Source: Paracoccaceae bacterium
GTDB taxonomy: Bacteria > Pseudomonadota > Alphaproteobacteria > Rhodobacterales > Rhodobacteraceae
Assembly (NCBI GenBank): GCA_018607905.1
Contig: JABBAP010000019.1
Span: forward strand, 1 to 64,000
Reading direction: 5' to 3'
DNA: 64,000 nt
Part shown: positions 15,594 through 24,085 of the stretch, piece after piece
Numbering within the stretch: position 1 is the stretch's first letter
Layout of the letters: every line of letters starts with the position of its first letter
The notes under the pieces: generated by a model
Seen by the model: the letters and a program-made list of their open reading frames with translations, nothing else
Database searches by the model: none
Told to the model about the DNA's origin: nothing
Made by a program: the position numbers and the translations under genes

Positions 15594-18041
15594 ATGAGCA
15601 ATGTTCCAACCCAAGCCCGTGTCGTCATCGTTGGCGGCGGAGTGATCGGCTGTTCAGTTGCCTATCATCTGACCAAACTTGGCTGGAAAGATGTGGTTTT
15701 GCTGGAGCGCAAACAGCTGACATCTGGCACAACGTGGCATGCTGCGGGCCTGATCGCGCAACTACGTGCGACCGCGAACATGACCAAATTGGCGAAGTAT
15801 AGCCAAGAGCTTTACGGCAATTTAGAAGCTGAAACAGGCGTTGCGACGGGGTTCAAGCGCTGTGGCTCGATCACTGTTGCGCTGACTGACGAGCGCAAAG
15901 AAGAGATTTTCCGACAGGCGTCGATGGCGCGTGCTTTTGGCGTAGAAGTTGAAGAGATTTCACCGGCTGAGGTGAAAGAACGTTATGAGCATTTGAACAT
16001 CGATGGTGTGACGGCTGGTGTTTACCTGCCGCTCGACGGGCAGGGCGATCCTGCGAACATCGCGTTGGCATTGGCCAAGGGTGCCCGCAACGGTGGCGCC
16101 AAGGTTATTGAACACACGGCGGTAACTGCCATCAGGAAACAGGGCCGCAAAGTTACGGGCGTTGATTGGACAGATGAAAACGGTGAAAGCGGCCACATCA
16201 AAGCCGATATGGTTGTGAACTGTGGCGGGATGTGGGGCCACGAAGTTGGCCGTATGGCGGGCGTGAATGTACCACTGCATGCTTGCGAACACTTTTACAT
16301 TGTGACCGAAGCGATCCCTGGCTTGACGCAAATGCCCGTACTGCGGGTTCCCGATGAATGCGCGTATTACAAAGAAGATGCCGGCAAATATCTGCTGGGT
16401 GCATTCGAGCCAAACGCGAAACCTTGGGCGATGAATGGTATCCCGACGGATTTTGAATTTGACCAGTTGCCTGAGGACTTTGACCACTTTGAACCGATCC
16501 TAGAGGCCGCTTGTGAGCGTCTACCGATGTTGGCTGAGGCTGGCATCCACACGTTCTTTAACGGGCCAGAATCTTTTACGCCCGATGATGCGTACCATCT
16601 TGGTCTTGCGCCTGAGCTGGATAATTTCTGGGTGGCTGCTGGGTTCAATTCTATCGGAATTCAATCTGCTGGCGGTGCTGGTATGGCGTTGGCGCAGTGG
16701 ATGGACGAGGGGCAGAAACCGTTTGATTTGGGCGATGTAGATATCAGCCGTATGCAGCCTTTCCAGGGCAACAAAACGTATTTGTATGAACGCTCGAAAG
16801 AGACGTTGGGCCTGCTGTATGCTGACCACTTTCCGTACCGTCAGAAGGCAACTGCGCGCGGGGTACGCCGCACGCCATTCCATCATCACTTGCTGGAGCG
16901 CGCTGGCGTAATGGGCGAAATCGCAGGTTGGGAACGAGCGAACTGGTTCGCGCGTGAGGGCCAAGATGCAGAATATCAGTACAGCTGGTCGCGCCAAAAC
17001 TTCTTTGGCAATGTGCGCGACGAACACATGGCTGTGCGCCAAAATGTAGGCATGTATGACATGTCATCGTTCGGTAAAATCCGTGTTGAGGGTCGCGATG
17101 CCGAGGCGTTTATGAACTATATTGGTGGCGGCGATTATTCCGTCCCGATTGGCAAAATCGTCTACACTCAATTCCTGAATAACCGTGCTGGGATCGAGGC
17201 CGACGTGACCGTGACACGCATGTCTGAAACCGCGTATTTGGTGGTAACGCCTGCAGCGACTCGCCTTGCGGATCAGGTTTGGATGGAACGCAATCAGGGC
17301 AATTATAACGTGGTGATCACTGACGTGACCGCTGGCGAAGGTGTGCTGGCGATCATGGGGCCAAGGTCGCGTGAAGTGCTGCAGGCCGTTTCGCCAAATG
17401 ATTTTTCTAACGATGTAAATCCGTTTGGTACGGCCCAAGAAATCGAAATTGGCATGGGGCTCGCGCGGGTGCATCGTGTGACCTATGTGGGTGAACTGGG
17501 TTGGGAAGTTTACGTTTCTGCCGATCAGTGCGGGCATGTGTTTGAAACGCTGTCCGAGGCTGGTCAGGATTTTGATCTGAAACTGTGTGGAATGCACATG
17601 ATGGATACGTGTCGGATCGAAAAAGGATTCCGTCACTTTGGCCATGACATCACGTGCGAGGATCACGTGCTGGAAGCGGGCTTGGGGTTTGCAGTTAAAA
17701 CGGCAAAGGAAAATTTCATCGGGCGCGATGCGGTTTTACGCAAAAATGAAACAGGTCTAAGCCAGCGTTTACTGCAGTTTAAGCTGAAAGAGTCCGAACC
17801 GCTGCTCTATCACAACGAGGCCGTTATTCGTAACGGCGAGATCGTCGGGTATCTGTCTTCTGGCGGCTATGGCCACCATTTGGGTGCTGCGATCGGCATG
17901 GGGTATGTGCCTTGCCAAGGCGAAGCTTTGGCAGATGTGCTGGCATCTAAGTTCGAGATCGAAGTGGCTGGTGTTCGAGTAGAAGCGGAAGTTTCAAGCA
18001 AGCCGTTTTATGACCCCAAAGGCGAGCGCGCGAAAGCCTAA
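15594..18041 (+). CDS. FAD-dependent oxidoreductase fused to GcvT domain (dimethylglycine/sarcosine dehydrogenase-like), copy 2
   Basis: An 815-residue paralogue of copy 1 with the same order: DAO FAD domain (VVIVGGGVIGCS near residue 10; TSGTTWHAAGLIAQLR, the classic DMGDH/sarcosine dehydrogenase signature), FAO linker, then GcvT and GcvT C-terminal domains (MGLARVHRVTYVGELGWEVY). It should oxidise an N-methylated glycine, reduce an electron-transferring flavoprotein and form methylene-tetrahydrofolate. etfB-etfA lie about 40 kb further on. It starts 42 bases after the methyltransferase with GGAG upstream, and its stop overlaps the convergent amine oxidase by four bases. Confidence 0.87.
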   Translation: MSNVPTQARVVIVGGGVIGCSVAYHLTKLGWKDVVLLERKQLTSGTTWHAAGLIAQLRATANMTKLAKYSQELYGNLEAETGVATGFKRCGSITVALTDERKEEIFRQASMARAFGVEVEEISPAEVKERYEHLNIDGVTAGVYLPLDGQGDPANIALALAKGARNGGAKVIEHTAVTAIRKQGRKVTGVDWTDENGESGHIKADMVVNCGGMWGHEVGRMAGVNVPLHACEHFYIVTEAIPGLTQMPVLRVPDECAYYKEDAGKYLLGAFEPNAKPWAMNGIPTDFEFDQLPEDFDHFEPILEAACERLPMLAEAGIHTFFNGPESFTPDDAYHLGLAPELDNFWVAAGFNSIGIQSAGGAGMALAQWMDEGQKPFDLGDVDISRMQPFQGNKTYLYERSKETLGLLYADHFPYRQKATARGVRRTPFHHHLLERAGVMGEIAGWERANWFAREGQDAEYQYSWSRQNFFGNVRDEHMAVRQNVGMYDMSSFGKIRVEGRDAEAFMNYIGGGDYSVPIGKIVYTQFLNNRAGIEADVTVTRMSETAYLVVTPAATRLADQVWMERNQGNYNVVITDVTAGEGVLAIMGPRSREVLQAVSPNDFSNDVNPFGTAQEIEIGMGLARVHRVTYVGELGWEVYVSADQCGHVFETLSEAGQDFDLKLCGMHMMDTCRIEKGFRHFGHDITCEDHVLEAGLGFAVKTAKENFIGRDAVLRKNETGLSQRLLQFKLKESEPLLYHNEAVIRNGEIVGYLSSGGYGHHLGAAIGMGYVPCQGEALADVLASKFEIEVAGVRVEAEVSSKPFYDPKGERAKA

Positions 18042-19366
18042 GCCAAAAGATCAGACACAGCTGCCGCTGCTCGGAGCCCCTCTTTGTGGGCACCGGACAC
18101 GGTGGCTTGTTCGCCAAAACTGGTGGCTTCACCCGCAAGGAATATCCGATCAGCGATTGGATCGCGCAGGTATCGGCGCGTCGCGGCTTGGCCTGGCTCT
18201 GCACCTGAATAGGACCCAAGAACGTGGCGGTTCAAACCCCACTGCGTTGCCGTTCCTTTGATGAACCCTTTGCGAATACCTGCCCCAAACAGGGCGGACA
18301 TTTCTGACAGCGCGAAATCAACCATCACTGCTTTGCCCTGTTGTTCGAGTGACTGGCCAAAGCCCCCGCCCACCTCGAAATAGCACAAGCCTGTACCGCT
18401 GACATTCGCAAGGATTCCACCGCCTTTTGGCCCGCCTGCTTTGCGTTCGCTAAGGTGATAGGCAATCCAACTGTCAGGTTTCACATCAATTGTACCACCT
18501 GAAAATTGCAACGCGATGTGATTGTAACTGCCCATCGTGATCCCGTTAATCGCACTTTTCATACTGCTGTCCATTGCTGGCGAAAAGTTGATCGCGCCGC
18601 TGGCCAACACCCCTTGTGAAACGGTCACGATTGCTGCTTTGGCGTGGATTGTGCCAGTTGAGGTTTGAACTGTGACTGCATCGCGTGACGCGTCGATTTT
18701 CGTGACTTTGGTGTTTAGGGAAACGGGTACATTGGCCCATTGCTTTGATAGCAGCGTGCCAAATCCTTGGGCACAAAACCAATCGTTGCCGTCTTGGGCA
18801 CTGTACCAATCCATCACAGAAACATGATCCATATCGCGCGCCATCGACAGCGACCCGACGTGTGCAAAGGCGGTATTTGTCCATTCATTGTGGGATGTCA
18901 CCGCATCAGCCGCTGAAATATCTTTGCGCTTTTTCGCGGCGGATGTGATCGCGCGCGTCACCCGTTTGTACTCATCCCAAAACGCGCCGCCATCTGCACC
19001 GATAGATCCCCTGCCTTTGATAAAGACCCGCTCGTTTGCAGGCGCTTTGTAGACCTTCATCCCCAGCTTTTTGCCCATGTTTACAAATGGATTGATCGCG
19101 CGATTGTGCAGCCAGTGTGCGCCGTGATCAAACGGTACGCCAAAAGTTGACGTGTCTGTGTAAACGCGCCCGCCGATGCGATTTGCCGCTTCGACACAAA
19201 TTACCGAATACCCTGCTTTGATCAGCGCATCTGTCGCGCTTGACCCTGCCGCACCTGCGCCTATGATCACGACATCTACGTCAGCTGATTTCGCTGCGGT
19301 TCCTGTTCCAACAAGTGCCGAAGTAGCAACGGTGGCCTTTGTGAATGTTCTTCGTGTCATCGCCAT
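18038..19366 (-). CDS. Flavin-containing amine oxidase with Tat signal
   Basis: A 442-residue monoamine-oxidase-type flavoprotein. The N-terminus has a twin-arginine signal (TRRTFTKA, then an Ala/Thr-rich hydrophobic stretch), followed by the FAD motif VVIIGAGAAGSSATDAL, then EAANRIGGRVYTD (about residues 58-70) and a C-terminal FLAGEATSFGEQATVSGA that completes the FAD site. It is likely folded with FAD in the cytoplasm and exported to the periplasm. It converges on the methylglycine module and may feed it by oxidising a polyamine or other amine. No copper or quinone motif is present; the substrate is unknown. Confidence 0.85.
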   Translation of the reverse strand: MAMTRRTFTKATVATSALVGTGTAAKSADVDVVIIGAGAAGSSATDALIKAGYSVICVEAANRIGGRVYTDTSTFGVPFDHGAHWLHNRAINPFVNMGKKLGMKVYKAPANERVFIKGRGSIGADGGAFWDEYKRVTRAITSAAKKRKDISAADAVTSHNEWTNTAFAHVGSLSMARDMDHVSVMDWYSAQDGNDWFCAQGFGTLLSKQWANVPVSLNTKVTKIDASRDAVTVQTSTGTIHAKAAIVTVSQGVLASGAINFSPAMDSSMKSAINGITMGSYNHIALQFSGGTIDVKPDSWIAYHLSERKAGGPKGGGILANVSGTGLCYFEVGGGFGQSLEQQGKAVMVDFALSEMSALFGAGIRKGFIKGTATQWGLNRHVLGSYSGAEPGQAATRRYLRDPIADRIFLAGEATSFGEQATVSGAHKEGLRAAAAVSDLLA

Positions 19367-19469
19367 TGGCCGCCTTGCTCCGCTGAATTGCCACCAGCCT
19401 AATCCAGTGGTGCGCTGAACGCCAGATTGCCCACTTTCCCTTTCGTAAGGTTCAAGTTATGCCAAACTT

Positions 19470-20141
19470 ATGCGCCCACCGTTCATTTATAATCCGCCGA
19501 ATGACCCGATCATAATTTTGTTTGAAACCGAAGAGCTGATTTTCGTTAACAAGCCATCTGGATTGTTGTCTGTTGCAGGGCGGCTGCCTGAACATCAGGA
19601 TAATTTGCTGAGCAGATTGCTGGACATGAATCGCGAAATCCGATTGGTCCACCGCTTGGATACGGACACATCTGGCGTGATGGTTTTCGCCAAAACGGCG
19701 CAAGCGCAAAAAGAGCTGAACTGGCAGTTTGAACGACGCACAGTAAAGAAAACCTACCTCGCCGAGGTCACTGGGCAGATTGAGCAATCTGGAACGGTCG
19801 ATCTGCCGTTGATGCGCGATTGGCCAAATCGGCCGCTGCAAAAAGTGGATGAAAATGGCAAACCTTCGGTGACGCATTGGCGTGTGTTGGGCCGTAAATC
19901 GGAAAGTAGCATCGTAGAATTGAGCCCCCAAACAGGGCGCAGTCACCAGTTGCGGGTCCATATGGCGGCGGTTGGACATGCTATTCTTGGGGATATATTT
20001 TATGCAGATGAAGTCGTGCAAAAACAATCTAACCGATTGCTTTTGCATGCGTATTCTTTGGAGGTGATCTTGCCTGATCAGGTGGAGCCAGTTTGCATTA
20101 CCGCCGCTTGCGAATTTTTTTCGACGGAACAAATGGGCTGA
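19470..20141 (+). CDS. RluA-family RNA pseudouridine synthase
   Basis: A 223-residue enzyme that isomerises uridine to pseudouridine in rRNA or tRNA. The catalytic Asp is in VHRLDTDTSGVMVFAKT (about residues 58-74), and FVNKPSGLLSV and the C-terminal GRSHQLRVHMAAVGH are family hallmarks. There is no N-terminal S4 domain, so it resembles the short RluA/TruC type, probably acting on 23S rRNA or tRNA position 32 or 65. The start is somewhat uncertain, since an ATG at 19459 is in another frame. It seems to be a single gene. Confidence 0.88.
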   Translation: MRPPFIYNPPNDPIIILFETEELIFVNKPSGLLSVAGRLPEHQDNLLSRLLDMNREIRLVHRLDTDTSGVMVFAKTAQAQKELNWQFERRTVKKTYLAEVTGQIEQSGTVDLPLMRDWPNRPLQKVDENGKPSVTHWRVLGRKSESSIVELSPQTGRSHQLRVHMAAVGHAILGDIFYADEVVQKQSNRLLLHAYSLEVILPDQVEPVCITAACEFFSTEQMG

Positions 20142-20180
20142 TCACGTATCACTCTCACAACACGCCAATCAGGAATTAAA

Positions 20181-20951
20181 ATGAAAAAAACCTTTGCAAT
20201 TACAGTTTCGATTTTCGCTCTTGCCGCTGCATCTTTGTTGTTGGCAGGTGCTTCAAAAACCAACCAGGTTTCGATAAAACTGCGCGGCGACCAACGGTGT
20301 ATCAAATCGAACGGTACGCCGAACCACGCGATTGGCCAGTTTCCAAACAAGGGCAATCCGAACAGCTTTAAAGCTCGGAAAGTATCGCTTTGCGTTGATG
20401 CCACGCCAGCACTGACAGGCAAAACTGTTGGCGGCGTTCCTGTGTCAGGGGTTACGTTGACGGGCATCATTATGCGCCCAGGTACCGCGGATTGGTTTGA
20501 CGCAAGCAGCCGTCGTGGGTTCAGCCGTGATCGCGCTTCTGGTTGGAATTTAGAAGGCATGGGCAGTGCGCAACAACTTGGCATAGATGCGAATAACGCG
20601 CATGTCGATAATCGCGGCGTGTACCATTATCACGGGATGCCAGCGGCGTTGATCAACATTAACGGCACATCATTGATGGGGTATGCGGCAGACGGGTTTG
20701 AAATTCACTATGTCCCGGGCAAGGTAAGTTCTTCGTATGTTTTGAAATCTGGCAAACGACCCACTGCGCCCTTTGGCCGCTATGATGGCGCGTATGTGCA
20801 AGATTGGACCTATGCCAAAGGCGCGGGTAATCTGGATGAATGTAATGGCAGCATGGTGAATGGAACCTATGTTTATTTCGCCACTGACAGCTATCCGTTT
20901 TTCCCGCGCTGTTTCAAAGGCACGGTAAGCGACGATTTTAAACGACCCTGA
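20181..20951 (+). CDS. Exported YHYH domain protein
   Basis: A 256-residue protein with a clear Sec signal (residues 2-25, KKTFAITVSIFALAAAS) and the eponymous motif GVYHYHGMP near residue 147, preceded by NAHVDNRG. A later segment has DGFEIHYVPG and LDECNGS. YHYH proteins are periplasmic or secreted and widespread in marine bacteria. The histidine-rich motif suggests metal binding, but no function is established. It follows the pseudouridine synthase by 39 bases and precedes dapE by 51 bases, with no evident functional link. Confidence 0.8.
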   Translation: MKKTFAITVSIFALAAASLLLAGASKTNQVSIKLRGDQRCIKSNGTPNHAIGQFPNKGNPNSFKARKVSLCVDATPALTGKTVGGVPVSGVTLTGIIMRPGTADWFDASSRRGFSRDRASGWNLEGMGSAQQLGIDANNAHVDNRGVYHYHGMPAALININGTSLMGYAADGFEIHYVPGKVSSSYVLKSGKRPTAPFGRYDGAYVQDWTYAKGAGNLDECNGSMVNGTYVYFATDSYPFFPRCFKGTVSDDFKRP

Positions 20952-21002
20952 CTTGCAGCAGCGCGGGCGGCGCGATAACTCTGGCGGTAAAGGAGTTCCC
21001 CA

Positions 21003-22154
21003 ATGTCCCATTCGCCCGTTGATCCCGCACAGCTTACTGCAGATTTGATTAAATGCGTCTCCGTCACACCGACCGAAGGGGGCGCATTGGTTTTGCTCGA
21101 ACAGGTTTTGTCAGACGCTGGGTTTACGTGCAGTCGTGCGGATCGCGGCGAGGTCTCCAACCTTTTTGCGCGCTGGGGGCAGGGGGCCAACGGGCGCACG
21201 TTTGGGTTTAACGGGCACACAGATGTTGTTCCTGTTGGCGACGCTGCGGCATGGAGCGTTGATCCCTTTGGTGCAGAAATCAAAGATGGATTTATGTATG
21301 GGCGCGGGGCCACGGACATGAAATCTGGCGTTGCGGCCTTCGCCGCTGCTGCAATTGATTTTGTGGCAAAGACACCGCCTGATGGCTCGATTGTTCTGGC
21401 GATTACGGGGGATGAAGAGGGCGTTGCGCTTGATGGAACTGTCGCGTTGTTGGATTGGATGGATGCCAACAACGAACGGATTGATCATTGTTTGGTGGGC
21501 GAACCGACATGCCCAAATACGATGGGCGAGATGATGAAAATCGGGCGTCGTGGCTCGATGACGGCGTATTTCACCGCGACTGGCGTGCAGGGGCATTCGG
21601 CCTATCCCCACCGCGCGAAAAATCCGCTGCCAGCGATGGCGCAGTTGATGGCAACTTTGGCGGCGCACACACTGGATGATGGAACCCAACATTTTGACCC
21701 GTCCACCTTGGCGGTGACTACAATTGATACGGGCAACACCGCAAATAATGTGATCCCCGCGCAGTGCCGATCAACGGTGAACATTCGCTTCAATGACACG
21801 TGGTCGTCTGAGGCATTGATCAAATGGTTAACGCGGGAAATGACGGGTGTTGCCGCCCTGTTCGACATTGAATTTGATATGAAAACACAAGTATCAGGCG
21901 AGAGCTTTTTCACCCCACCTGGGGAGTTGTCAGCACTGATCGCAAAATCGGTGAAGGCAGAAACTGGGGTGGAGCCAGAGATGTCCACAACGGGTGGCAC
22001 GTCCGATGCGCGATTCGTAAAAGACCATTGTCCCGTCGTGGAATTTGGGCTTGTGGGCAAAACCATGCATCAAGTGGATGAACGTGTCGAAGTGGCGCAA
22101 ATCCACCAGTTGAAATCCATCTATTCGCGCATCCTCACCGACTACTTCGCGTGA
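21003..22154 (+). CDS. dapE: Succinyl-diaminopimelate desuccinylase
   Basis: A 383-residue M20 metallopeptidase-fold enzyme that hydrolyses N-succinyl-LL-diaminopimelate in the lysine/peptidoglycan branch. Zinc ligands and catalytic residues are visible in [12 protein letters not shown] (about residues 67-78), [14 protein letters not shown] (about 100-113) and [13 protein letters not shown] (about 134-146). A lid or dimerisation domain follows, and a C-terminal His lies in [10 protein letters not shown]. dapA is also in this window at 33076 but not in the same operon. The stop overlaps the next gene's GTG start (GTGA). Confidence 0.93.
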   Translation: MSHSPVDPAQLTADLIKCVSVTPTEGGALVLLEQVLSDAGFTCSRADRGEVSNLFARWGQGANGRTFGFNGHTDVVPVGDAAAWSVDPFGAEIKDGFMYGRGATDMKSGVAAFAAAAIDFVAKTPPDGSIVLAITGDEEGVALDGTVALLDWMDANNERIDHCLVGEPTCPNTMGEMMKIGRRGSMTAYFTATGVQGHSAYPHRAKNPLPAMAQLMATLAAHTLDDGTQHFDPSTLAVTTIDTGNTANNVIPAQCRSTVNIRFNDTWSSEALIKWLTREMTGVAALFDIEFDMKTQVSGESFFTPPGELSALIAKSVKAETGVEPEMSTTGGTSDARFVKDHCPVVEFGLVGKTMHQVDERVEVAQIHQLKSIYSRILTDYFA

Positions 22155-22741
22155 CGCCACAACTCTACATCATGGTAAAGGAACCCCATCCAGGCCGTGT
22201 GAAAACGCGGTTAGGTCGGGATTTGGGGCACACCCGTGCCGCGTGGTGGTTTCGTCATCAAACCAAAAAGCTGATCCTGCGATTATCGCGTGATCGCCGT
22301 TGGCAAACTGTATTGGCTGTGTCCCCTGATGTGGAAGGGGTCGAAAGCCGCGTTTGGCCACCGTCCGTAATCCGTCAACCGCAGGGGGCGGGTGATTTGG
22401 GGGATCGCATGGCGCGTATTTTTCGATCTGCACCCGCTTGTCCTGTGGTAATTGTCGGCGCGGATATCCCGGATATATCGCCTGTGTTGATCGCCAAAGC
22501 GTTCCGCGCGCTTGGCAATCATGATGCGGTTGTTGGCCCCGCACCTGATGGTGGATTTTGGTTAATTGGGCTGAAAAATATGCGTGCTGTGCCAAGTAAA
22601 TTGTTCGAAAACGTGCGTTGGAGCAGTGAATTTGCGCTGCAAGATACGCTTGAAACGCTTGGCGCACTGTCCGTTGCGAAGATTGATTCTTTGCAGGATA
22701 TCGACACACTTGAGGACCTCAATCGCCTTCGTCCTGCGTAA
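22151..22741 (+). CDS. TIGR04282/DUF2064-type nucleotidyl- or glycosyltransferase-like protein
   Basis: A 196-residue GT-A-like protein. [15 protein letters not shown] near the N-terminus is the family signature (usually K.P.pG.vKTRL), and IVGADIPDI and [14 protein letters not shown] hold the acidic motif and substrate loop. TIGR04282 proteins include those linked to arsenosugar synthesis, but most are uncharacterised. The start is a GTG that overlaps the dapE stop. No arsenic genes are nearby, so the name should not be taken as function. Confidence 0.75.
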   Translation: MTPQLYIMVKEPHPGRVKTRLGRDLGHTRAAWWFRHQTKKLILRLSRDRRWQTVLAVSPDVEGVESRVWPPSVIRQPQGAGDLGDRMARIFRSAPACPVVIVGADIPDISPVLIAKAFRALGNHDAVVGPAPDGGFWLIGLKNMRAVPSKLFENVRWSSEFALQDTLETLGALSVAKIDSLQDIDTLEDLNRLRPA

Positions 22742-22797
22742 TTATGTCTCATACATAAGTAATTTTGTCATGTTTAGCTTGAAGCCTGTAAAAACGT

Positions 22798-22835
22798 CCT
22801 AAATTTGGTGCAAGTGCACGTCAATTTTAGGAGAG
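22798..22835 (+). promoter_or_regulatory. Hairpin overlapping the nhaA ribosome-binding site
   Basis: CCTAAATTTG (22798-22807) and GTGC (22808-22811) face GCAC (22816-22819) and CAATTTTAGG (22822-22831). This gives a nearly continuous 14-pair stem with an AAGT loop, a two-base bulge and one mismatch. The 3' arm runs into the Shine-Dalgarno AGGAGAG (22829-22835), five bases before the nhaA ATG. Melting the stem would free the site. It could be an ion- or pH-responsive leader; I cannot match it to a named riboswitch by eye. Confidence 0.5.
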
Positions 22836-22839
22836 AGTA

Positions 22840-24021
22840 ATGGCTACGCGGGTTTTTGGGATGTCAGCAGCAGTTGCAGGGGGTGTTTCCCTTGCTTTAG
22901 GTGCGTTGCTGGGCCTGTTGTTTGAAAACATCGGTTTTTTAGCACCGATTTACGATGCGTTGCTAAACTTGAAAACGACCGTTGCGATTGGGGACTTCAA
23001 GATCTCCAAACCTTTGTTGCTGTGGATCAATGACGGGTTGATGGCGATCTTCTTTTTCCTTGTGGCGTTGGAAATCAAACGCGAGGTCATTCGCGGCGCA
23101 TTGTCCACATGGTCACGCGCAGCGCTGCCCGTTTACGGTGCAATCGGCGGGATTGTTGCCCCCGCTCTGATCTTTGTGGCCATCGTCGGTATCGACAGCG
23201 CCGAGGCAAGCGGTTGGGCAATTCCAGCCGCTACAGACATTGCGTTTGCGCTGGGCGTGCTTGCCTTGCTGGGTGATCGTATTCCGTCCGAGTTGAAGAC
23301 CTTCCTGCTGGCGTTAGCCGTGGTTGATGACTTGGCAGCGATCATGATTATCGCGGTGTTCTTTACATCATCCTTGTCATTCTACGCGTTGACCATTGCT
23401 GGGATGGCGTTGGCTGGTTTGGTTATCTTGAACCGCACGGGTGTCACCAAAGGCGCGCCTTACATCATCCTTGGTCTGATCCTTTGGGCTTCGGTTCTGA
23501 AATCAGGCGTGCATGCCACGCTTGCGGGGGTTGCGCTTGGTTTTGCAATCCCGTTGGCGCCAGGCAAAGACGGGCGCTCCTTGTTGCAAGATTATGAACA
23601 TGCCTTGCACCCTTGGGTGGCGTTTCTGATCATGCCAGTATTCGCCTTTGCCAACGCTGGTGTACCGCTGTTTGGGTTTTCGTGGTCCGATTTGTGGCAG
23701 CCATTACCGCTGGCTATCGCCGCTGGTTTGTTCATCGGCAAACAGGTGGGCGTGTTTGGCGTTGCTTGGGTTGCGGTCAAGACCGGCCTTGCGATCAAAC
23801 CTGACAGCATCACCTATCGCAAATTGTACGGCGCATCGCTGCTGGCGGGTATCGGCTTTACCATGTCGCTGTTCATCGGCGGGCTGGCGTTTGATGACGT
23901 CGAGCACCAAAATCTTGTCCGTTTGGGCGTTTTGGTGGGTTCATTGTTGTCGGGTGTGCTGGGCGCATTTGTGCTGGCATATAGTCGCAAACCAGCCCTT
24001 GTTACGGTAAGCGAGGCTTAA
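22840..24021 (+). CDS. nhaA: Na+/H+ antiporter NhaA
   Basis: A 393-residue integral membrane antiporter with about 12 helices that exports sodium (or lithium) in exchange for protons. The ion-binding pair of aspartates is present in LAVVDDLAAIMIIAVFF (about residues 162-178; Asp163/Asp164 in E. coli), and PAATDIAFALGVLALLG precedes it. The C-terminus GASLLAGIGFTMSLFIGGLAF is also typical. Salt tolerance fits a marine host. It follows the TIGR04282-like gene by 98 bases, and its leader carries a hairpin over the Shine-Dalgarno. Confidence 0.94.
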   Translation: MATRVFGMSAAVAGGVSLALGALLGLLFENIGFLAPIYDALLNLKTTVAIGDFKISKPLLLWINDGLMAIFFFLVALEIKREVIRGALSTWSRAALPVYGAIGGIVAPALIFVAIVGIDSAEASGWAIPAATDIAFALGVLALLGDRIPSELKTFLLALAVVDDLAAIMIIAVFFTSSLSFYALTIAGMALAGLVILNRTGVTKGAPYIILGLILWASVLKSGVHATLAGVALGFAIPLAPGKDGRSLLQDYEHALHPWVAFLIMPVFAFANAGVPLFGFSWSDLWQPLPLAIAAGLFIGKQVGVFGVAWVAVKTGLAIKPDSITYRKLYGASLLAGIGFTMSLFIGGLAFDDVEHQNLVRLGVLVGSLLSGVLGAFVLAYSRKPALVTVSEA

Positions 24022-24050
24022 TCAGCAGCCGCGAACGATTGGCAATGACG

Positions 24051-24085
24051 TTTCATGCCCTCCGTGATAATCGGGGGGCATGAAA
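24051..24085 (+). promoter_or_regulatory. 14-bp hairpin masking the rnr Shine-Dalgarno and start codon
   Basis: TTTCATGCCCTCCG (24051-24064) pairs with CGGGGGGCATGAAA (24072-24085), giving 14 pairs with one U-G wobble around a seven-base loop. The 3' arm contains the G-rich Shine-Dalgarno and the rnr ATG (24080-24082). There is no T tract after it, so a terminator for nhaA is unlikely. The geometry predicts strong translational occlusion of RNase R. Confidence 0.6.
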
